Part shown: positions 50,394-59,284 of the stretch, in pieces
Numbering within the stretch: the stretch's first letter is position 1
How the letters are laid out: each line of letters opens with the position of its first letter
Assembly: GCF_000022565.1 (NCBI RefSeq)
Contig: NC_012483.1
Location: forward strand, 1,922,001-1,986,000
Reading direction: 5' to 3'
DNA from: Acidobacterium capsulatum ATCC 51196
GTDB lineage: Bacteria; Acidobacteriota; Terriglobia; Terriglobales; Acidobacteriaceae
DNA: 64,000 nucleotides
The notes under the pieces: generated by a model
Told to the model about the DNA's origin: nothing
Databases searched by the model: none
Seen by the model: only the letters and a program-made list of their open reading frames with translations
Translations under genes and position numbers: made by a program

Positions 50394-51851
50394 ATGTCAC
50401 TGAAACAGTTCCGTTTTCCCGCATTGGTTTCTCTCCTGGCTGCGCTCGGTGCTTCGGCAATGGCGCAAACGGCGGCCAAACCGCTGCCCTCCGTCAGCAT
50501 CGACGCGGCGGTCGTGGTGCTGGAGCACGTCCACGTAATCGACGGCACGGGCGAGCCGGAGCGCGCAGCGCAGACCATCATCGTCGCGCATGGCGCCATC
50601 ACCTACGCCGGCCCGGCGGCGGGTGCTCCGCACCCGGACGGGGCGAAGGTGCTCGACCTGAGCGGCGACACCGTCATGCCCGGCTATGTGGCGATGCACG
50701 AGCATCTGTTTTATCCGCTGCCGGGCAATGGCCGGGGGCATCTGCCGCTCTATGGCGAGATGGCCGACAGCGCTCCCCGGCTCTATCTGGCGGCGGGCGT
50801 GACCACGGCGCGCACCACCGGCAGCATTGAGCCGTACACCGATCTGGCAGTGAAAAAGCTGGTGGATACGGGCGCGATTCCGGGGCCGGACTTCTACATC
50901 ACCTCGCCGTACCTTGAGGGCAACCCGCCGATTGGCCCGCAACTCCATGCCCTGACCGGGCCGGCGGATGCGGCGCGCACGGTGGACTACTGGGCGGCCG
51001 AGGGCGTCACCTCTTACAAGGCCTACATGCACATCACTCCGCCCGAGCTGCGCGCGGCGATTGCGCACGTCCACGCGCACGGCATGAAGATCACCGGGCA
51101 CCTCTGCTCCATCGGCTTTCAGCAGGCCGCCGCCATGGGCATGGACAATCTGGAGCACGGCCTGATTGTGGATACCGAATTTGTGCCGAACAAGCAGCCG
51201 GGCGTGTGTCCGGGGCAGCGCGAGGGCGAAGAGGCGCTGGCGAAGCTGGACGTCTCCGGCCCGCGGATTCAGAAGACCATTCACGTGCTGGTGGCGCATC
51301 ACGTCGCCGTGACGTCCACGCTGGCGGTGTTTGAGAGCTTCGCGCCGAACCAGCCGCCCATGAGCGAAGAGATTCGCGCCAAGGCCGTGCTCTTCCCCGC
51401 CAGTTGGAAGGATTACATGGCCACGCGCACCGCCATCGCCGCGCACGCGAAGGGCTCCATCATGCCGCGCCTGCTCACCATGGAGATGCAGTTTGAGCGC
51501 GACTTTGTGAAGCAGGGCGGCCTGCTGATGTTCGGCTGCGACCCCACCGGCTACGGCGGCGTGTTGCCGGGCTATGGCGACCAGCGCGCGCTCGAACTGC
51601 TGGTGCAGGCCGGATTCACCCCCGAAGAGGCCATTCACATTGCCACCGAAAATGGCGCGACGTTTCTCGGCATTGCCCGGCGCGTGGGCACGGTCGCCGC
51701 AGGCAAGCAGGCAGACCTGATCGTGGTGAAGGGCGACCCGGGCAAAAATATTCACGACATTGAGAATGTGCAGGTGGTGTTCAAAGACGGTGTGGGATAT
51801 GACCCGGCGAAGCTGATTGCCCCGATTCAGGGATGGATGGGCCTGCGCTAA
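50394..51851 (+). CDS. secreted amidohydrolase
   Basis: 485 residues. A signal peptide ends near SAMAQT. An imidazolonepropionase-like amidohydrolase follows: the first metal site is in GYVAMHEHLF. Later ligands are H in ITGHLC, H in NLEHG and D in GCDPTG. SYKAYMH may supply a carboxylated lysine. The C-terminal composite domain has GKQADLIVVKGDP. Substrates of such secreted enzymes are peptides, lactams or other cyclic amides; none can be assigned. It stands alone on the plus strand. Confidence 0.9.
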   Translation: MSLKQFRFPALVSLLAALGASAMAQTAAKPLPSVSIDAAVVVLEHVHVIDGTGEPERAAQTIIVAHGAITYAGPAAGAPHPDGAKVLDLSGDTVMPGYVAMHEHLFYPLPGNGRGHLPLYGEMADSAPRLYLAAGVTTARTTGSIEPYTDLAVKKLVDTGAIPGPDFYITSPYLEGNPPIGPQLHALTGPADAARTVDYWAAEGVTSYKAYMHITPPELRAAIAHVHAHGMKITGHLCSIGFQQAAAMGMDNLEHGLIVDTEFVPNKQPGVCPGQREGEEALAKLDVSGPRIQKTIHVLVAHHVAVTSTLAVFESFAPNQPPMSEEIRAKAVLFPASWKDYMATRTAIAAHAKGSIMPRLLTMEMQFERDFVKQGGLLMFGCDPTGYGGVLPGYGDQRALELLVQAGFTPEEAIHIATENGATFLGIARRVGTVAAGKQADLIVVKGDPGKNIHDIENVQVVFKDGVGYDPAKLIAPIQGWMGLR

Positions 51852-52086
51852 ACGCAGGTCTTGGGGGAAATGGACGAGGATTCGCAAAAAAGCTGGCGGT
51901 CTTGAGCAGTGCAATGGACAGCCGGCTTGAATCCTGTCTGCGAATAGTACTTCCGGCGCGAGAGTAAATTGCTATTTGTAACAATTGCCGAGTCACTCTG
52001 CCCCACGCATGCCAGATGCGGACATGAATGAGGCAGAGGAACTCTGATTGCTACGTTGTGTTTGGGCGCTGGAGTGGCTCGATAGC

Positions 52087-52431
52087 CTATCTGGGTTGAA
52101 TCTTGCTCACGTGAACGGTATTGTTTGCCATGTTGAGTGTTCCGGTTACCATCACGGCCTTGCCGGAATACTTGCTGGCTTCCTTGGTGTCATCCACAAA
52201 GTGACCCACCAACTGCCCCTGCGGCCCTTTCCCCGTGACCAAAGCATAATGTCCGTTTTTCAGAGGCATGATCTTGCCTGAAAACATCTGATTCTTTTGC
52301 TGCGGCGCTGGTTGTTGTTGTGCCTGCGCATACTGACTCTGCGTTTGCGCATGCAACAAAGTAGGAGACTGACAGACCGCTGCGGCAAAGAGCAATGCTG
52401 TCAACCCGGCGGCAAAAGGACTCTTCTTCAT
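52087..52431 (-). CDS. small secreted protein, OB-fold-like
   Basis: 114 residues from the ATG at 52431. A signal peptide ends near LLHAQT. A Gln-rich linker (about 35-52) leads to a small beta domain: FSGKIMPLKNGHYALV, then KYSGKAVMVTGTLNMANNTVHVSKI. This pattern resembles small OB-fold or DUF5818-type secreted proteins, but the assignment is tentative. It converges on the amidohydrolase gene; the 235-bp gap holds no visible gene. Confidence 0.7.
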   Translation of the reverse strand: MKKSPFAAGLTALLFAAAVCQSPTLLHAQTQSQYAQAQQQPAPQQKNQMFSGKIMPLKNGHYALVTGKGPQGQLVGHFVDDTKEASKYSGKAVMVTGTLNMANNTVHVSKIQPR

Positions 52432-52821
52432 CGTGTTGATCGCTTTTCTTTCCATATATCGATGCTAGTACTCAGGATGCGCCTGTCAAACCGCGGGCAC
52501 GGGATATCTACAGCATTAGAAACCGTCATAGTTACGTTTTTCTGTTAACCGGTTTTATTTGTAAAAGTTGAAGAGGCAACCCCAGAAAAACCAAAAAATA
52601 AAAAAGTTGTGCTCCTGCTGTCACATGGTGAGTGACAAAAGACAATTCCGGCCCTTTCCGGCGGCCGCGCGAGACACCGAGTGCCCGGAGCGCATATCTA
52701 TTGCCCTTACCCGCCTGGCAGTTGACTACTTTCTATTTGTAACTCCACACGCTCTATTTGCATTCGAGAGCCAACCATGGGTGCACAGAGGGCATCTAAA
52801 AGCGTCCTCGTGTGAGCGCGG
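52432..52821. other. 390-bp gap of lower GC
   Basis: No convincing gene. AT-rich stretches near 52510-52620 may hold the promoter of the small secreted protein gene. A plus-strand open frame at 52568-52867 has poor composition and no recognisable features. A small RNA cannot be excluded. Confidence 0.45.
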
Positions 52822-53268
52822 TCACCCATTTCCCGCAGATGCGGCCTTGTTGCGCTCAAGCTGCTGAAAGATTGTCAGCCGGTCGGTGATTTGCCAGTGG
52901 CCCGTGAGACGGTCCTGCTCGTCAAAGAAGTAGGCCGTGGCCCCGGACATGCGGAGGGTTTTTCCGGTCGCCACGTAACCCGGAAGGTCGCCCTGATGCG
53001 TGGCCTGCCAGAGCCAGGTGATGACGACCGTATCTCCATCCTCGATGGAATGCTGAATGTCGAAGCGCTGGTCAGGGAACGCGGCACGCGAGCGCAGCAG
53101 GCGATCCTTGAATCCGGCGCGATCAAGGGTCTGGCCTTCCCAGGCATCGCCGGGATCGTGATGCAGGGTATACGCGGGCGCAAGGTAGGCATCCACGGCA
53201 TCGGCATTGCCTTCGTCCCAAACCTGCCGGATAAATTGCGCGAGCTTCTGCTTGCGGGAATGGGTCAT
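52822..53268 (-). CDS. SnoaL-like ester cyclase family protein
   Basis: 148 residues with the NTF2-like alpha+beta barrel of SnoaL/ester cyclase proteins: FIRQVWDEGNADAVDAYLAP, then FPDQRFDIQHSIEDGDTVVITWLW and TGATAYF-like strands ending in DRLTGHWQITDRL. Such proteins are small-molecule isomerases, cyclases or binding proteins, and the role is often unknown. It lies 15 bases downstream of the 53284-53670 gene and is probably in one operon with it. Confidence 0.83.
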   Translation of the reverse strand: MTHSRKQKLAQFIRQVWDEGNADAVDAYLAPAYTLHHDPGDAWEGQTLDRAGFKDRLLRSRAAFPDQRFDIQHSIEDGDTVVITWLWQATHQGDLPGYVATGKTLRMSGATAYFFDEQDRLTGHWQITDRLTIFQQLERNKAASAGNG

Positions 53269-53283
53269 GGGAGTCAGGCCGCC

Positions 53284-53670
53284 TTATCTCTTCACGATCA
53301 GGTCGTGTTTCCAGAGTGCCAGGACAATGTCCATCTGATGATTTTCCTTTTTAGATGGATCCTCTGTGACGGCCTGCCACAGTTCACTTCGAGACCATTT
53401 GCGTGAGCCTTCCAGCAATAATTCCGCAGCCCGGACCGCATAATTCTTGTTGTCCTTCGACGCCGCGTAGTGCCCCGGAGGAATGCCCTTCACGAATCCC
53501 TCTTCGCAAAGACCGAGAAATGCTCCCCGAGGAGAGCCTTTCTTCCGGGCCGCGATGCTTGTGGGATAGACCTGCAACATAGCGGCTTCCCACCTTGCCA
53601 CGGGATTGACTGTGCCTGAGCTGCCTTGTTGAGATGCGATCAGTGCCGCCTCTCCGTACCTGTTGGCCAC
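53284..53670 (-). CDS. conserved hypothetical protein (DUF6979-like)
   Basis: 128 residues, soluble and mixed alpha/beta. RKKGSPRGAFLGLCEEGFVKGIPPG and a C-terminal helix with LWKHDLIVKR stand out. The pattern resembles the DUF6979 family as I remember it, which has no known function. It is just upstream of the ester-cyclase-like gene on the same strand. No signal peptide or membrane segment. Confidence 0.65.
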   Translation of the reverse strand: MANRYGEAALIASQQGSSGTVNPVARWEAAMLQVYPTSIAARKKGSPRGAFLGLCEEGFVKGIPPGHYAASKDNKNYAVRAAELLLEGSRKWSRSELWQAVTEDPSKKENHQMDIVLALWKHDLIVKR

Positions 53671-53719
53671 GGCGAACCCTACCTTCTTTTAGTTTTGACT
53701 CTACAAGAGAACCAGCCCG

Positions 53720-53782
53720 CTTTTAGCTTTTAGCTTTTAGCTTCTAGCTAAGAGCTAACAGCTAACAGCTATTAGCTGTTCC
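53720..53782. repeat. heptamer array (CTTTTAG / CTAACAG), self-complementary
   Basis: Nine 7-bp units: CTTTTAG three times, CTTCTAG, CTAAGAG, CTAACAG twice, CTATTAG, CTGTTCC. The CTTTTAG and CTAANAG halves are partly complementary, so the array can fold on itself. It ends 3 bases before the stop codon of the prenyl synthase gene. Confidence 0.85.
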
Positions 53783-53785
53783 TAC

Positions 53786-54688
53786 CTAATTCGTGCGCTC
53801 GACCAGAAAACGGGCGACCGTTTTGAGTCCATCGGCGGCAGGGCCGTACGGCTCGAGCGCGGCGAAGGCTTCGTCGATGAGGCGCGCGGCGTCGCGGCGC
53901 GAGGCCTCGATGCCGAAGACGGCCGGCCAGGTGGCCTTGTCGGTGGCGAGATCCTTGCCGGCGGTCTTGCCCAGGTGCGCGGAATCCTGCGTCATGTCGA
54001 GCACATCGTCCACAATCTGGAAGGCGAGGCCCGCCTTGCGGCCAAAGATGGTCAGGCGCTCCACGTCTTCGGGCGTGGCCCCGGCATACACGCCGCCGGT
54101 GACGATGCTGACACGAATGAGCGCGCCGGTCTTGGCGCGATGAATGGCATCGACCGACTCCGCCGTGGGCCTGGTTCCCTCGCCCTCGAGATCGAGCACC
54201 TGGCCGCCAATCATACCTTCGACGGTGCCGGTGGCCTCGGCGATGAGGCGAATGATCTCCACCGTCGCGGGCGCGGGGCAGCGAAGCTGCGCGAGCGTTT
54301 GATAAGCGAGCGTCTGCAGGGCGTCGCCCGCCAGAATGGCAATAGCCTCGCCAAAGACGACGTGGCAGGTGGGCTTGCCACGGCGCAGGTCATCGTTGTC
54401 AAGCGCCGGAAGATCGTCGTGAATCAGCGAGTAGGTGTGCAGCATTTCAATGGCTGCACCCAGGTCCTCCACTCCGGCTGGCAGGGCGCGGTCGCGGCGC
54501 AGCGTGCGCGCGGCCTCCATGGCGAGCACCGGGCGCAGGCGCTTGCCGCCGGCAAAGGTGCTGTGACGGATGGCGCGATGAATGGAACTGGGCACGGCAT
54601 CGGGAGCGGGCAGCAGACGCTCCAGAGCGGCGTCGGTGGCCTCAACCCCGGCGCGAAGAATTTCGGTGACATCGATCGTGGCGGACAT
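53786..54688 (-). CDS. ispA: short-chain polyprenyl diphosphate synthase
   Basis: 300 residues from the ATG at 54688. The first aspartate-rich motif is DDLPALD (D91, D92, D97) with the two-residue insert of bacterial farnesyl diphosphate synthases, and the second is FQIVDDVLD. GGKRLRP and GEGTRPTAESVDAIHRAKTGALI (split at its turn) are usual. It should condense isopentenyl diphosphate to farnesyl or geranylgeranyl diphosphate, feeding UppS and quinone synthesis. Product length is not certain. Repeat arrays flank both ends. Confidence 0.9.
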   Translation of the reverse strand: MSATIDVTEILRAGVEATDAALERLLPAPDAVPSSIHRAIRHSTFAGGKRLRPVLAMEAARTLRRDRALPAGVEDLGAAIEMLHTYSLIHDDLPALDNDDLRRGKPTCHVVFGEAIAILAGDALQTLAYQTLAQLRCPAPATVEIIRLIAEATGTVEGMIGGQVLDLEGEGTRPTAESVDAIHRAKTGALIRVSIVTGGVYAGATPEDVERLTIFGRKAGLAFQIVDDVLDMTQDSAHLGKTAGKDLATDKATWPAVFGIEASRRDAARLIDEAFAALEPYGPAADGLKTVARFLVERTN

Positions 54689-54717
54689 TGTCGTTTGAAG
54701 TAACAGGATAGCAAGTT

Positions 54718-54825
54718 GTGAGTTGCCAGTCCCCAGTCGTGAGTTTCCCGGCCTCCCTGCAGGAGCGAATCGCTTTACTGAGAACTGGGGACTGAGAACT
54801 GACAACTGATCCCTGACAACTCGAC
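54718..54825. repeat. inverted pair of heptamer arrays, compact form
   Basis: Four units around GCCAGTC and GTGAGTT (54718-54745) and seven of opposite sense (ACTGAGA, ACTGGGG, ACTGACA, 54777-54825) enclose a 31-bp core. The right array ends 2 bases before the penicillin acylase stop codon. Confidence 0.8.
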
Positions 54826-54827
54826 TC

Positions 54828-57296
54828 TCACGGCACCAGATGCAGCGCGTGCGTGGTGGCGGCGGAGACCTCGGCCTCGCCGTAGGGGAGCGTAAAGGTG
54901 GTTCCGTGATACCAGAAGGGCCACTGGTCGCTGTACCAGGGGCTCAACGGGTCGCCGGACTGGCCGATCACGATATTCTCTGTCGCGGCGTTGGGGTTGC
55001 CGAAGTCGATGGTGAAGCGCTGCGACGGGCCAAAGCTGCGGCTCACATGCTTGACGGTGCTGGTGTCGCCCGAGAGCGGCAGCGGGCCCACGCCGGTCCA
55101 ATTATGGAACCACGGCAGCATGCCCCAGAGCGGATGCTCCACCTCGACCACGTGCCAGGAGCCAAACTGCCAGTGGGTCAGATCGGCCGGGGCGTGCTTC
55201 TTGCGCAGCCCCTCGGTGACCACGGCGGCCAGAAAGTCGTTCCAGTTGCGGTAGCGGCGCGGCAGCCAGCCCGCGGGCTGATTCACGAGAAGCTGCTCCT
55301 CGGCATACTGGCTCTCGGCCCAACTGTAGAGCGTCCAGCGCGCGCGGAGTTTCGGCTCGAGCAGCATGCGCCAGAAGACGCTGCGCTCCGCATCCACAAT
55401 GGCTGCCGCGGAAGAATCCGTGGTGACCTCGCCATTCCAGGTGCGCATGATGTTGGCCGCCCGCCGCAGCCGCTTTGACGGATGATCCGCATGGTCGATG
55501 GCATAGACGAGCCGCTGCGCCACGAGCTGATCGAGCGCGGAGTAGACATCATTCTGCAGCGCGAGCATGTCGGCCGGGGTGAGCCCGTTGCGCCCGCTCA
55601 GCACGCGCCAGATGCGCTGGTTGCGATACGGGTCAGCCCACTCGAGCGTCAGCGGCATGGGGTCATCTGTGGGCGTGACGCGTGCATTCGCCGTGGCCAG
55701 CAGGCCCTCGGGAGGATTGAAAGACTCCGGCAGCTTGTTGAACGGAATCATGCCCTGCCACTCATGCTGCGCATCGGCAATGGGCACGCCGGCCAGTCCA
55801 CCCGGACGGTAGGGTACATAGCCAATGGCCTGATAGCCGATGTTGCCCTGATCGTCGGCATACACCACGTTGAGCGTGGGTGCCCACCACTCGGCGAGCG
55901 CCGCGCGAAAGCTGGCCCAGTCACAGGCCGTATCGAGCGCGAAGAGCGGCAGGTGATTGGCGCTGGCATCGTAGGCGGTCCAGCGCAGCGAGAGCGTCTC
56001 GCGGGTATGCGGCAGCACGGGGTTGAGAATGGGCCCGTGATTGGTGATGCGAATGGTCAGCGGCACGCTGGGACCGCCGCGCACCGGAATGCGCTCATGC
56101 CGCAGCGTGAGGCGATGCCAGCCGGAAGCGTCATGGTAAGCGGTGCCGCGCCGGTTGAGATGCTCGATGTAGAGATCCTGCGTATCGGCGTAGAGCGCGG
56201 TGAATCCCCAGGCAATGTGGCTATTGTGCCCGGCAATGATGAAGGGCATGCCGGGCACCGTGACTCCGGCGGCGTGAAAGCCGGGAGCCTCAAGGTCGGC
56301 CTCATACCAGATGCCCGGAAGCTGCATCTCAAGGTGCATGTCATTGGACAGCATGGGCTTGCCGCTGGCCGTGTGCGCGCCCGAGACCACCCATTCATTG
56401 GAGCCCGAGGTGCATCCGCGGCAGGCGGGCTGGCCGTCGATGGCGCGCAGCCGGGCGAGGTCGGCGCTGGCGGCACGGCTGAATCTGGTATGCGCGAGGG
56501 GCCGCGTCAGGCGCGCTGCCGTCTGCGAGGGATCGAGCGGAATCTGCGGAATGATCTGATCCGGCGCGGAGATGGGCGGCTGATCGCTCACCGGCGGATG
56601 GTCGCGCCACGAGCCCGTGGGGTAAAGAGCGGATGCAAGCGCCGGGCCGATCTTTGCGGTGATCTGCTGCCGGGCCAGCTTGTCGGGCCAGTGCTCATCG
56701 AGCATCTGCACCATGCTGAGGCCAATGAGGATGGAATCGACCGAGGTCCACGGCTCGGGCTTGTACATGAGCACGCGAAAGGGCGTGGGCAGATTGCCGC
56801 GATGCTGCGCAATGTAGGCGTTGACGCCGCGCGCATAGTCGGCGAAGTAGCGCTGCTCCGCCGGACTCATGCTGGCGGCGATGCGCTGCGCGGTGGGCAG
56901 CAGCAGCAGCGTGCGCTCCAGCTTGTCGTGCGCTACCAGTGAGGAGCCGAGCACCTGCGCGGCATCTCCGGCGGCGAGGCGGCGCGCCATGTCCATCTGC
57001 CAGAGGCGGTCCTGCGCGGTGACATAACCCTGCGCAAAGACAAGGTCATCGATGCTCGCGGCCTGAATGTGCGGCACGCCGTGCTGGTCGCGGCGCACGA
57101 GCGCGGGCGCGGCGAGGCCGGGGATGTGGAGGGTTCCATCCAGACGGGGCAGCGTCGCGAACATGTCGTGGCGAATCCACCATGCGCCGCCCACGATGCC
57201 GAGCGCGGCGGCGGCCACTAGAAACAGAAAGGCAGAGAGGGTCCAGCGCAGCCAGGGGCGGCGCGAGCGGGAAGACACAGAAGAGACGGAGGCCAT
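54828..57296 (-). CDS. penicillin acylase family protein (Ntn hydrolase)
   Basis: 822 residues. An N-terminal membrane anchor or signal (about 17-40) is followed by the alpha segment with VRRDQHGVPHIQA and FAQGYVTAQDRLWQMD. A spacer leads to the autocatalytic site GCTSGSNEWVVSG, where S299 would become the N-terminal nucleophile of the beta chain after self-cleavage. The later segment GHNSHIAWGFTALYADTQDLY is typical. These periplasmic enzymes cleave amides such as beta-lactam side chains or N-acyl homoserine lactones; the substrate is unknown. Confidence 0.92.
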   Translation of the reverse strand: MASVSSVSSRSRRPWLRWTLSAFLFLVAAAALGIVGGAWWIRHDMFATLPRLDGTLHIPGLAAPALVRRDQHGVPHIQAASIDDLVFAQGYVTAQDRLWQMDMARRLAAGDAAQVLGSSLVAHDKLERTLLLLPTAQRIAASMSPAEQRYFADYARGVNAYIAQHRGNLPTPFRVLMYKPEPWTSVDSILIGLSMVQMLDEHWPDKLARQQITAKIGPALASALYPTGSWRDHPPVSDQPPISAPDQIIPQIPLDPSQTAARLTRPLAHTRFSRAASADLARLRAIDGQPACRGCTSGSNEWVVSGAHTASGKPMLSNDMHLEMQLPGIWYEADLEAPGFHAAGVTVPGMPFIIAGHNSHIAWGFTALYADTQDLYIEHLNRRGTAYHDASGWHRLTLRHERIPVRGGPSVPLTIRITNHGPILNPVLPHTRETLSLRWTAYDASANHLPLFALDTACDWASFRAALAEWWAPTLNVVYADDQGNIGYQAIGYVPYRPGGLAGVPIADAQHEWQGMIPFNKLPESFNPPEGLLATANARVTPTDDPMPLTLEWADPYRNQRIWRVLSGRNGLTPADMLALQNDVYSALDQLVAQRLVYAIDHADHPSKRLRRAANIMRTWNGEVTTDSSAAAIVDAERSVFWRMLLEPKLRARWTLYSWAESQYAEEQLLVNQPAGWLPRRYRNWNDFLAAVVTEGLRKKHAPADLTHWQFGSWHVVEVEHPLWGMLPWFHNWTGVGPLPLSGDTSTVKHVSRSFGPSQRFTIDFGNPNAATENIVIGQSGDPLSPWYSDQWPFWYHGTTFTLPYGEAEVSAATTHALHLVP

Positions 57297-57359
57297 GTCG
57301 CACTCATTGTCTCAGGGACTGGCCCTGTACCAGCAATCTCACATCCCCGGACTGGCAAA

Positions 57360-57434
57360 CCCACATCTCAGAAGCGAGATGTGGGGCACCCGCGCTCTGA
57401 TTCCCGGGTCCGGACACACGGACCCGGGGCACCC
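57360..57434. repeat. two hairpins each ending in GGGGCACCC
   Basis: CCCACATCTC (57360-57369) pairs with GAGATGTGGG (57376-57385), and G then CACCC follow. CCCGGGTCCG (57403-57412) pairs with CGGACCCGGG (57419-57428), again followed by G and CACCC. The second stem is the same sequence as at 12308-12340. Confidence 0.85.
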
Positions 57435-57459
57435 ACGTCTTCATGACGAATCTCAGATC

Positions 57460-57522
57460 ACTGAGGACTGAAAACTGGGGACTGAAAACTGGGGACTGAC
57501 CACTGAGGACTGAGAACTGTTC
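57460..57522. repeat. heptamer array (ACTGNNN)
   Basis: Nine units: ACTGAGG, ACTGAAA, ACTGGGG, ACTGAAA, ACTGGGG, ACTGACC, ACTGAGG, ACTGAGA, ACTGTTC. It ends one base before the stop codon of the HAD hydrolase gene. There is no partner array on the other side; the CACCC hairpins are there instead. Confidence 0.88.
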
Positions 57523-57523
57523 T

Positions 57524-58141
57524 CTACTCCGCGAGGCGGCGCACCGGAACGCGCACCCAGTCCATGCCGGCGGCCTCGGCCGAGGCGATGCCGGCGTCGG
57601 CGTCTTCAAAGACGAGGCAGTCGGCGGGCGCGACATTGAGGCGCGCGGCGGCGGTCAGAAAGGGTTCGGGGTGAGGCTTGCCGTGCGTGTAATCCTCTGA
57701 CCCGATGAGCACGTCGAAGCGGTCCAGCAGGCCGAGGCGCGTGAGCGTGTTGTGAATGCCCGCGCAGGGCGAGCCGGAGACGATGGCGAGGGGAATGCGC
57801 CCATGCTGTTCCAGAACGTGCGCCAGCACGGAGTGGATGGGTTCGAGCTCCGGCAGCAGCTCGTAGTAAAGCTGCTCCTTGCGGCGCACCACGTCGGCGG
57901 GAATCATCCGGTAGCCGAAGCGCTCGTTGAGCAGCTCCACGCTCTTGACCAGCGGCATGCCGCCCCACTCATAAAAAAGATCCATGGGAAAATGGCCGCC
58001 ATGCTCCTCGACGGCCTGCTGCCACGAGCGCAGGTGCAGCGGCATGGAGTCCGCGACGGTGCCGTCCAGGTCAAAAAGGTAGGCGCGGTAGGGCTTCAAG
58101 GGAATGGCGAGCGGTTCGTGCGTCATTCGGGGCAGGATCAT
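57524..58141 (-). CDS. HAD-superfamily phosphatase (beta-phosphoglucomutase-like)
   Basis: 205 residues. Motif I is FDLDGTVADS with D24 (nucleophile) and D26. The cap, IVSGSP (motif II), GKPHPEPF (motif III lysine) and FEDADAGIASAEAAGM (motif IV) follow. It belongs to the subfamily with beta-phosphoglucomutases and sugar-phosphate phosphatases. An ATG at 58126 is an alternative start. It is divergent from the DHH gene. Substrate unknown. Confidence 0.88.
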   Translation of the reverse strand: MILPRMTHEPLAIPLKPYRAYLFDLDGTVADSMPLHLRSWQQAVEEHGGHFPMDLFYEWGGMPLVKSVELLNERFGYRMIPADVVRRKEQLYYELLPELEPIHSVLAHVLEQHGRIPLAIVSGSPCAGIHNTLTRLGLLDRFDVLIGSEDYTHGKPHPEPFLTAAARLNVAPADCLVFEDADAGIASAEAAGMDWVRVPVRRLAE

Positions 58142-58254
58142 CGCTTTCTGGAAAATCGATTTCTACTTTGAGGGTACGATACCCGCGAAAGACCAGCCTT
58201 TGCCTTGACACACCGCCCGGCTCCGGCAATCCTAAAGAATTCCAACGCAGGATT

Positions 58255-59268
58255 GTGAACGAACAGGAGCCGTCACCGTTGAAAGTTCGCGTTTTTTATC
58301 ACGACAAGTGTTTTGATGGAGCATGCTCGGCTTCTCTCTTCAGCCGGTTTCATCGCGAGTGCATCACCAGGGGCGCGGAGTATGAGTTCCACGGCCTTGT
58401 GCATCGCGCGGGCGCGCTCTTCAACGAGGCGGACTTCACCGGCGATGAGAATGCGATTGTCGATTTCAAGTATTCGGCGTCGCCGAAGATTACCTGGTGG
58501 TTCGATCACCATCTGAGCGCCTTTCTGACGCCGGAGGATCACGAAGACTACCGCCGCGGTATGGCTGACGGACGCTATGCAAACCGCCGCTTCTATGACC
58601 CGGAGTACACCTCCTGCACGAGCTTTCTCGCGCACATCGCGGCGACGCGCTTCGGCTTTGACGCCGCGCCGGTAAAGGACCTGATTCATTGGGCCGATAT
58701 TGTGGACGGTGCGCTCTACGAGAGCCCTGAAGCCGCCGTGGAGATGGCCGCGCCCGCCATGAAGCTGACGCTCATCATCGAGGCCACGCAGGATGCGCAC
58801 TTTGTGCCGCGCCTGATTCCGCTGCTGACCGAGATGCCGCTGGCCGAGGTGCTGCGCCAGCCGTTTGTGGCCGAACTGCTGCCCCCGCTCATGGAGCGGC
58901 ACGAGCATTCGCTGGCGCTGATTCGCGAGCGCTCGGCCTGTGAGGACGGCACCATCTACTTCGACATCACCGACCAGCCGATGGAAGGCTTCAACAAGTT
59001 CATTCCGTACTACCTGCATCCTCAGGCGACGTACTCGATCGGGCTGTCAAAGTCCAGCTTCCGCACAAAGGTGGCCGTGGGGTCGAATCCATGGACGACG
59101 CGCAAGACGGAAGAGATGGTGAATCTGGCGGAAATCTGCGAGCGCTATGGCGGCGGCGGACATGCGCGGGTGGGCGCGATCTCGTTTCCGCCCGACCGCG
59201 AAGAGGATGCCCGCAAAGCCGCTGCGGAGATCGTGACGGAGTTGCGCGCGCACGAGCGCGGGTTGTAG
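58255..59268 (+). CDS. DHH-family phosphoesterase-like protein
   Basis: 337 residues from the GTG at 58255, which has AGGA upstream; the open frame reaches back to 58168. YHDKCFDGACSASLF and WWFDHHLSAF carry the metal-binding Asp and His pattern of the DHH superfamily. The C-terminal GGGGHARVGA is the DHHA1 substrate-binding motif. Members cut nanoRNA, cyclic dinucleotides or inorganic polyphosphate. The N-terminal motif is not identical to NrnA or GdpP, so no specific substrate is claimed. Confidence 0.83.
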   Translation: MNEQEPSPLKVRVFYHDKCFDGACSASLFSRFHRECITRGAEYEFHGLVHRAGALFNEADFTGDENAIVDFKYSASPKITWWFDHHLSAFLTPEDHEDYRRGMADGRYANRRFYDPEYTSCTSFLAHIAATRFGFDAAPVKDLIHWADIVDGALYESPEAAVEMAAPAMKLTLIIEATQDAHFVPRLIPLLTEMPLAEVLRQPFVAELLPPLMERHEHSLALIRERSACEDGTIYFDITDQPMEGFNKFIPYYLHPQATYSIGLSKSSFRTKVAVGSNPWTTRKTEEMVNLAEICERYGGGGHARVGAISFPPDREEDARKAAAEIVTELRAHERGL

Positions 59269-59284
59269 ATCGAACGACTCCTCT

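Noticed and set aside
52568-52867. A 99-codon plus-strand frame in the 52.4-52.8 kb gap
   Set aside because: Irregular composition, no ribosome binding site, and it overlaps the end of the ester-cyclase-like gene.
55482-56942. A 486-codon plus-strand frame inside the penicillin acylase gene
   Set aside because: Shadow of a high-GC gene; no motifs, and the minus strand has the conserved GSN nucleophile.
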